Shown here one piece after another: positions 58,810 through 64,000 of a stretch of 64,000 bases of DNA. This DNA is from Blumeriella jaapii. Lineage: Eukaryota > Ascomycota > Leotiomycetes > Helotiales > Drepanopezizaceae. Each line of letters begins with the position of its first letter. Position 1 is the stretch's first letter. Made by a program: the position numbers and the translations under genes. The notes beneath the pieces were generated by a model that did no database searches, had not been told where the DNA came from, and saw nothing but the letters and a program-made list of their open reading frames with translations. The DNA lies in the NCBI GenBank assembly GCA_009599575.1, contig VWND01000004.1:1170001-1234000 (forward strand), read 5' to 3'.

Positions 58810-60100
58810 TTAAAAAAGCAAATTTAACGTTTCGAATATATTCGAACTATTGCGCGTATAAAATGCATTTTGCATCTGGCGAATTGCTTGCAATCGGCGG
58901 ACTTCCGCTATTCTTTTGCGTATAGCTTTCCTTCGCTTTGCAATATTTGCAAAAAAGAAATTATTTTCGTAAATACGAAAATAAGCGCCGAATATAAATA
59001 AAATTAAAACAAAATCTACTAGACCGGTTATATCGTTAATAGCTTTTAAAACCATTTGCAAGCGTTATTTCTTAAAAATACCGGTTTTTTTAAATTCAGC
59101 TGTAATAATTTTATAAATACGTCGCAGCGTATAATAATAACGCTTAATTTTTCTTATATTATTATATATTTCGGTAAGCATTTGCTTAATAATAATTAAT
59201 ATTGCTTTTGCTAATCTTTTGAACTTTTTTACGTTAAAATTAATATTTGAATCGTATATAATAATATCGGAAAATCTTAAATACGTATTTATCCAGCATT
59301 TTCGCAATTAATTAAAAATTTCAAATGCGATTATATCCTTAAAAAACGCTGCCGAATTAAACGAAATTACAAAATCGATAATATATAATATTAAGCTTTT
59401 ATTCAAATATATCATATTAATAATAATAAAATAATTAAATTTTTAATCGTTTTTTTCAAAATAAATTTGTATTTGCCAAAGCTTGCGCCGTGCATTTGAC
59501 ATTAATAATAAAACTTTTTAATTGTTTTTAAAATTTTAAAAAAAACGTTTTCGTAGCCGGATAAATCAAACACTTTTACAAAGCGCGCCGCGAAAAAATA
59601 TCCGAATCGGCGGTATATTTAACGTAATTCCGTAGTTATCAAATAAGCTAAAATAGCCTTTTTCGTATGTAATATTAAAAACGAATAGCCTTATTTACAA
59701 ATAACTAAAATCTTTTTTTGGCCTTAAATAAAAACATCGGACAAATTATTATAATATATTTTTAAACGATCGAAATCCTAGAAAAAAATCAAAAATAACG
59801 TATCCACGTTAATTAAATAAAAAGTAATTAACTTTAGCGGTATCGTTATATTTATAAAACCGGTAACTTTCGTTATATTATCGCCAAATTTGATTTTAAT
59901 TTTGCTTTCAAATCGATTTATATATAAAAAAATAAAAAGCAACTTTTGCAAAGCTTCGGCTTGTCGCTTTTTTTTTTTATAATAAAAACTTTTACTGCTT
60001 TTATATCTGAAATAAAACCTTGGAATTTATAAAAAAAATAGCGTTCGAATACAAATTAATCGAAGAAAATAATAATCGGAAAAAATAAATATAAGTTTTT
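58810..60100 (-). pseudogene. Copia-2 integrase
   Basis: The open frame 59065-59307 (minus) covers the catalytic region with Y-D-S-N-I-N-F-N near the second catalytic aspartate and E-I-Y-N-N-I-R-K-I-K-R-Y-Y near the glutamate. The next frame, 58810-59061, is the downstream segment with F-G-A-Y-F-R-I and a basic helix (A-K-R-R-K-A-I-R-K-R-I-A-E-V-R-R). It would join the cDNA to target DNA. A short frame break separates the two parts. Confidence 0.78.
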
Positions 60101-60299
60101 ATTCGTATACGCGTGGTACGTAGCGTAATTATATAAATTCTTTATTAATTATTAGCCGTCAATTGCTTTTAATTCAGTCGTAAACTAAATTGCGGCCGTT
60201 GATTATTAATTCTTACGCTTTCCGTTGGCTTTATTTTCGTTTTTAATTTCAGTCAAAAACTAACGATATTCGGCAAAAATGTAATCAACGCCTATAAAA

Positions 60300-62314
60300 T
60301 AATAAAATTCGTGCTTCCAAGCTTCGTAAGCTGCTTTTCGCTTTTCTGGCGTATATTAAATAAACCAATAGTTTGGCTTTTTACATATATAGCAAAGCTT
60401 TTCACGATTTGGGCCGGTGCTTTTCGAATTGCTACGAAAAAAAAGCCTTATATTCTTCTCGATATAAACCTTTTCGACTTTTGTTTCTTTTATTGCTTTT
60501 ATATTTGCGATCGGTATAATATGCGTCCGATAAATCTTTTTATATACTACCGGTGTTTTCGTTTTTATTTTGAAAAATGCCGGTCTGATATAAATAAATT
60601 CCGAAAGCTAAATTTAGTTTTGAAATAACCGATATAAAACTTTTCAATTATATTAAAAAAGCAATAAAAATTTATGCTAAATTGTACTGCGCATAAGCGC
60701 ATTTTGGCATATTTTTAACTGCGCTTATTAATACGTCGCGAAATGCTTTATTTATATAATATTCGAAAATTAAATTACGCTGAATTATTATCAGCTTTTT
60801 AATTATAATTAAAAAATATTCGGATTTGGTTTTAATTGCGTTTTTAAATATAAAAGCTATACGAAATAAAATTATAAATCGCTATTTTTCGAAATATTTC
60901 TGGGCGGATTCGAAAACTTCGAATTGCTTTTTTATTAAAACAATTATAATTAAAAACTCGTAGTTTTAGCCGTATAATTTAAATATATAAAAGTCGTAGG
61001 CGTCGTTTTTTAATATAAATAAAAAAACAACCGCGTAGCCAATCTCGTTTTTTTTGCTAAATTTCAAATCTTAAACAATTTTTATAAAAAATATTTAATT
61101 TATCGTTTAAAACCTCGTATTCCGCATTTTCATACTTTTTTTTTTTATTATTATAAACTTTGGAAATATTTTTAATTTAACGAAAATAATCGGAAACTTG
61201 CGTATAAAATAAGGCCGGAAATTGCAATTTTAAATAAAACTGCTTTAATCGAACGTATATACGATATTTTCGTTAATATTCGGGCTGATATTAAAAAAAC
61301 TTTTTAATTTCGATATTACGTTATAAATCGTACGGATTATATAAATTATTACGACCGGTACTTTCAGGGTTTTGATTTCTAAAATTATATTAAAATTTTA
61401 CCGGCTATGCAAAAGTATCGAAACCTTTTCCTGCTTTGTTAAACGATAGCCCATTTGGTTTTCTGATTTTGCGATTATATTCTCGGAATATTTCGTCGTA
61501 TTTATTACGCAACCGAAATTTTTTTTTTTTTGCAAAGCAAAAATTTATTCGATTTTATTCGATTTTAATCGAGCTTGAATTATTGCCGCGTATAAAATTT
61601 CTGCTACAAATCTTATAAAAAAGCCTGCGATTAAGCAAATTTCGCGGAATTTTTTTCAAGCTCGGAAATTAAGCTTTGCAAACGTATCGAAAGTTTATTT
61701 TTCAAAGTTTTTCCGAATAATTTATAATAGCTCGTAAAATAAATCTAATTTATTATTTGTTTTGTAAACTTCGCAGCAAAGCGCAATATACTTATTTAAA
61801 GCTTTTTCGGAAAACGTTGCTAAATCCACTTTTTTATTCTAATTTTCGACATCGTATTTAATATATATAAGTATCGGAATTATTTTAAATACTTATTTTT
61901 AATAATAAAGCGATTTGTATTTGAAATCCGGTACTTCGTAATTAATAACGGTAATTAAATTAATAGCGTTTTTAATTGTTTTTGATTAATAATTGTCGCA
62001 GAAATATAAATTATAACAAATTGAAAAATAAAACGTTTGCTTGCTTGTATTGCTGCTTGGTTTCTAGAATCTCTTTTCGAAATCGTAAAACTCGCCGAAT
62101 AACGGTATTAATAAAACATAATCAAATAGAAATTATTAAACCTGACTTTAGCTACCTTTTCTTTTTTTTAATCGTTTTGCATAACAAAAGGAAATTAATA
62201 GCTTTTAGCGCAGATCGGAAAAAAAAGTCGTTTTGCATAACAAAATTTTTAAACTTGCCTTTTTTATTAAACCTTGCGAATTTATAATTAAAAATAAATT
62301 TAACTATTAATTAG
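60300..62314 (-). pseudogene. Copia-2 gag
   Basis: Minus-strand region upstream of the integrase. The zinc knuckle C-Y-I-C-K-K-P-N-Y-W is read at about 60365-60394, followed by a basic E-K-R-K-A-A-Y-E-A-W helix. Farther upstream the frame is lost in stops. The plus-strand open stretches here (60311-60628, 61976-62287) are antisense and carry no support. Confidence 0.7.
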
Positions 62315-62509
62315 TATTAATATTATAGATAATGATACAAATACGACTAGTCGTAATAAATCGGGTGGAAATTGTATGCATTTTACTAGGTCTAGCTGGT
62401 GTGAAAATATAGGGTAGATATGCGAGCGCTAGCGGGCGCTAGCGCTGCGCACCTACAATTGTGATCCCGCATCACCTGATCCCACGTGATCCCTATGGGT
62501 ATTCCCACA
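62315..62509 (-). repeat. Copia-2 5' LTR
   Basis: 195 bp; its inner end is RIP-mutated (TATTAA for TGTTGG). Palindrome at 62425-62446 and CACGTG at 62483-62488. Confidence 0.92.
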
Positions 62510-62512
62510 GAT

Positions 62513-62917
62513 TGAAAGGCAGGGAAACACTAGTTCAGATAATAAAGCTCAGATAAGATTGGGTTGATAGTCAGACTGATTTTTACTTTCTATATTTCTA
62601 ATAAAAAGCGCCTATAAATACAAAAAAAAGGGTGGAGCCCTCGAAAAAAGTATTTCCCAGAAAACCAGGCGAATTTTATTTAATATGCTTTTCCAGCCCT
62701 TATCCCGACCTTTTTTTAATCCTTTTTAATATAATTTTAATAATTGATTTTTTAGTAATCACTTTTATAAAATGTCTTATTTAAATATTATTTCCAGCTT
62801 TTACAATACTATCCGGCTCCCACGGCCTATTCGCAAAAAATATTATTCGAAAATTAATAAAAAGCAAAAGATTTTGGCGTATTATCTGATTTATATACGT
62901 AATATTAGTTTCTGATA
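62513..62917 (+). repeat. LTR-A, 3' LTR of the right Gypsy-A
   Basis: 405 bp, partner of 140-542. The first 200 bases are less mutated than in the left copy; the last 100 are more so. It ends CTGATA for CTGACA. Confidence 0.85.
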
Positions 62918-63178
62918 TTACTTTTCTTTTTAAGCCTTTAGTTTTCAAAAGCGATTGATTTTTTTATGCGTATACTTTCGTATATAACGTGCGTTACGCT
63001 TTCGAAATAACATGCGGTTTTTTCCGCTTTCGGTCGTGAATTATAGCTGTTTTTTTCGCTTTCGGTCGTGAATTATAATTGTTTTGCTGTTTTGTTTTCT
63101 TTGTTTTCGGTAGCGCTTGCATTTTCGTTTAAAAAAACTTTCTTTTTTAAAATAACCGCAATCTTTCTGCTCACTTTT

Positions 63179-63225
<47 letters not shown>

Positions 63226-63429
63226 CAGCTTTTTTTTTTTTTTTAATTAATTGCTTCTCGCCGCGTTCGCCGCGAACTTTTAAAATGCTTTTGACTTTTA
63301 TTTGCTTTCGGTATACACGCTTGATTTTACGCGAAAACATCACAGCGGCTTTTTTATCTTTTTGCGTTTTCGAACTTTTTAGCGTAAAATACAACCGCTG
63401 CAAAACTTCGCATATTTAATACTTTCTTA
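62918..63429. other. AT-rich DNA with a T43 run, no gene recognised
   Basis: Contains an uninterrupted run of 43 T at 63181-63223 and a second T run at 63231-63244. An open minus-strand frame across it (63041-63403) consists largely of lysines from the run and is not a supported gene. A direct duplication of about 25 bp around TTTTCGGTCGTGAATTATA occurs at 63030-63085. Confidence 0.4.
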
Positions 63430-63755
63430 TAAATTCCTTAAATTTTTATTCGGACTCGCTTTTAACTAGTTATAGGTTTCTGCCGCACGCGCCGCCGAAG
63501 CGCAAACTTTTTTTTCGGATTTTAACGATTTTATAAATCGTTTCGATATTGCTACCGCCGCTGCCGCTCCTTTTCCTTTTACTGCCGAAACCAAAGCTTT
63601 TGCTAAAACCTTTATCGATCTATTTATTTACGACGCTTATATAAATTATTTAAAAAAAAAACGCTTCGGCTTTTATAATAATCGAAAATCGTGCGAATCG
63701 CGCCGCGGCTCGGGCTGCCGCTGCTGCTGCTGCGCCCGCTTTTGCCGGTTTAGCG
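63430..63755 (+). pseudogene. Unrecognised coding remnant, alanine-rich
   Basis: A plus-strand frame is open from about 63470 to the end of this segment. It reads as a protein part rich in A, F and K: A-A-R-A-A-E-A-Q, then F-T-A-E-T-K-A-F-A-K-T-F-I-D-L-F, then K-K-K-R-F-G-F-Y, and it ends in a cysteine/arginine-rich part from CGC/TGC triplets. CpG is abundant and CpA scarce, so it has been through RIP. It may be an ORF1 or gag of an unknown element. It is cut by the sequence starting at 63756. Confidence 0.35.
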
Positions 63756-64000
63756 TGTCACAGCTAGCTTGAAGGTGATCGGGATGATATGGACCAAAAG
63801 GTACGCATGTAAATTGAAAAAAAGACACCGAGCTAGAATGCTCGGGATCGCGAATTTTATATACAATGGGTTGCGCTTATGGGTCACGTGACTTAGCGCG
63901 AGGCCTAGTGGCCGAGGTGGTCCGTGCCCAAATCTTAATCCAACACTACCAGCAATTATACTATTAGCAATCATACTATTAGCAACTATACCACTGGCAA
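63756..64000 (+). repeat. Possible LTR start and 15-bp minisatellite, cut by the window end
   Basis: Starts TGTCACAGCTAGC at an abrupt composition change and is not RIP-mutated. It has CACGTG at 63885-63890. From 63951 it carries three 15-bp units (AGCAATTATACTATT and variants) and the start of a fourth at 63996. No second copy is in the window, so the LTR nature rests on the TG start and the sudden boundary. Confidence 0.4.

Larger units (their letters stand above)
56533..62509 (-). mobile_element. Copia-2 LTR retrotransposon
   Basis: 5977 bp with 195-bp LTRs (56533-56727 and 62315-62509; TGTTGG...CCCACA), flanked by GATTG at 56528-56532 and 62510-62514. On the minus strand it encodes gag, integrase, RT and RNase H in Copia order. 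Same family as the Copia-3 remnant at 18544-18856 and related to Copia-1. Confidence 0.95.
51118..62917 (+). mobile_element. Gypsy-A element interrupted by Copia-2
   Basis: Plus-strand gag, protease, RT and RNase H traces at 51956-56530, followed after the Copia by LTR-A (62513-62917). The LTR starts with TG at 62513-62514, bases that also form part of the Copia target duplication. No integrase is seen between RNase H and the LTR, so an internal deletion is likely. The left edge is uncertain: no LTR-A is present at 51118, where instead an unrelated LTR-like sequence starts. Confidence 0.65.

Noticed and set aside
140..62917. LTR-A copies at 140-542 and 62513-62917 as the two ends of one 62-kb element
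   Set aside because: The left copy is preceded by internal sequence and followed by a LINE, so it is itself a 3' LTR; the two belong to separate insertions.
63041..63403. 120-codon minus-strand open frame with a polylysine core
   Set aside because: The lysines come from the T43 run at 63181-63223; there is no domain and no partner copy.

Overview
The window looks like an AT-rich, heterochromatin-like block from the genome of a filamentous ascomycete (Pezizomycotina). Almost all of it is transposon sequence with the mark of repeat-induced point mutation (RIP): CpA/TpG is scarce, TpA is abundant, CpG is kept, and copies of one repeat differ almost only by C-T/G-A transitions. The species cannot be named from the sequence. 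The one convincing host gene has two phase-0 introns of 57 and 54 nt, as is usual for such fungi.

Left nest (1-19330). A LINE with endonuclease, reverse transcriptase and RNase H (Tad-like; 543-18543, + strand) lies in the 3' end of a Copia element (18544-18856). This LINE was hit by a Gypsy element (LTR 140-542) and by a Copia element (3484-16123, target duplication TTTTC). That Copia was itself hit by a second, inverted LINE (5200-11516, 15-nt target duplication).

Island (19331-23297). About 4 kb is much less mutated. It holds two inverted 480-bp MITEs, two short LINE-like 3' ends in opposite orientation, a 14-bp minisatellite (8 units), and a three-exon gene (21987-22472) for a predicted secreted 124-residue protein with ten cysteines, an effector-type candidate. 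A third, 371-bp MITE lies just outside, at 18861-19231.

Right nest (23298-51117). A chromodomain Gypsy (LTR 268 bp; 23312-50192, duplication CTAAT) sits in the LTR of an older inverted copy. It carries a second copy of itself in its leader (23688-30116, duplication ATTTC) and an 8.2-kb Copia near its 3' end (33412-49874, duplication GTATT). That Copia was split just before its YVDD motif by another member of its own family in inverted orientation (38728-46947, duplication ATTCG). This Copia family carries an extra gene of about 1.25 kb, antisense to pol. It has an intron that restores the frame and a C-x2-C...C-x-C cluster, and is conserved in frame in both copies.

Right end (51118-64000). 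A Gypsy element with gag, protease, RT and RNase H but no recognisable integrase (51118-62917) is interrupted by a 6-kb Copia (56533-62509, duplication GATTG). The window ends in an unrecognised RIP-mutated coding remnant and the start of what may be another LTR (63756-64000).

Taken together, successive self-targeting insertions and RIP have built a transposon block around a small island that keeps a secreted cysteine-rich protein gene, the architecture known from fast-evolving effector compartments of plant-associated fungi. That role is inferred, not shown.
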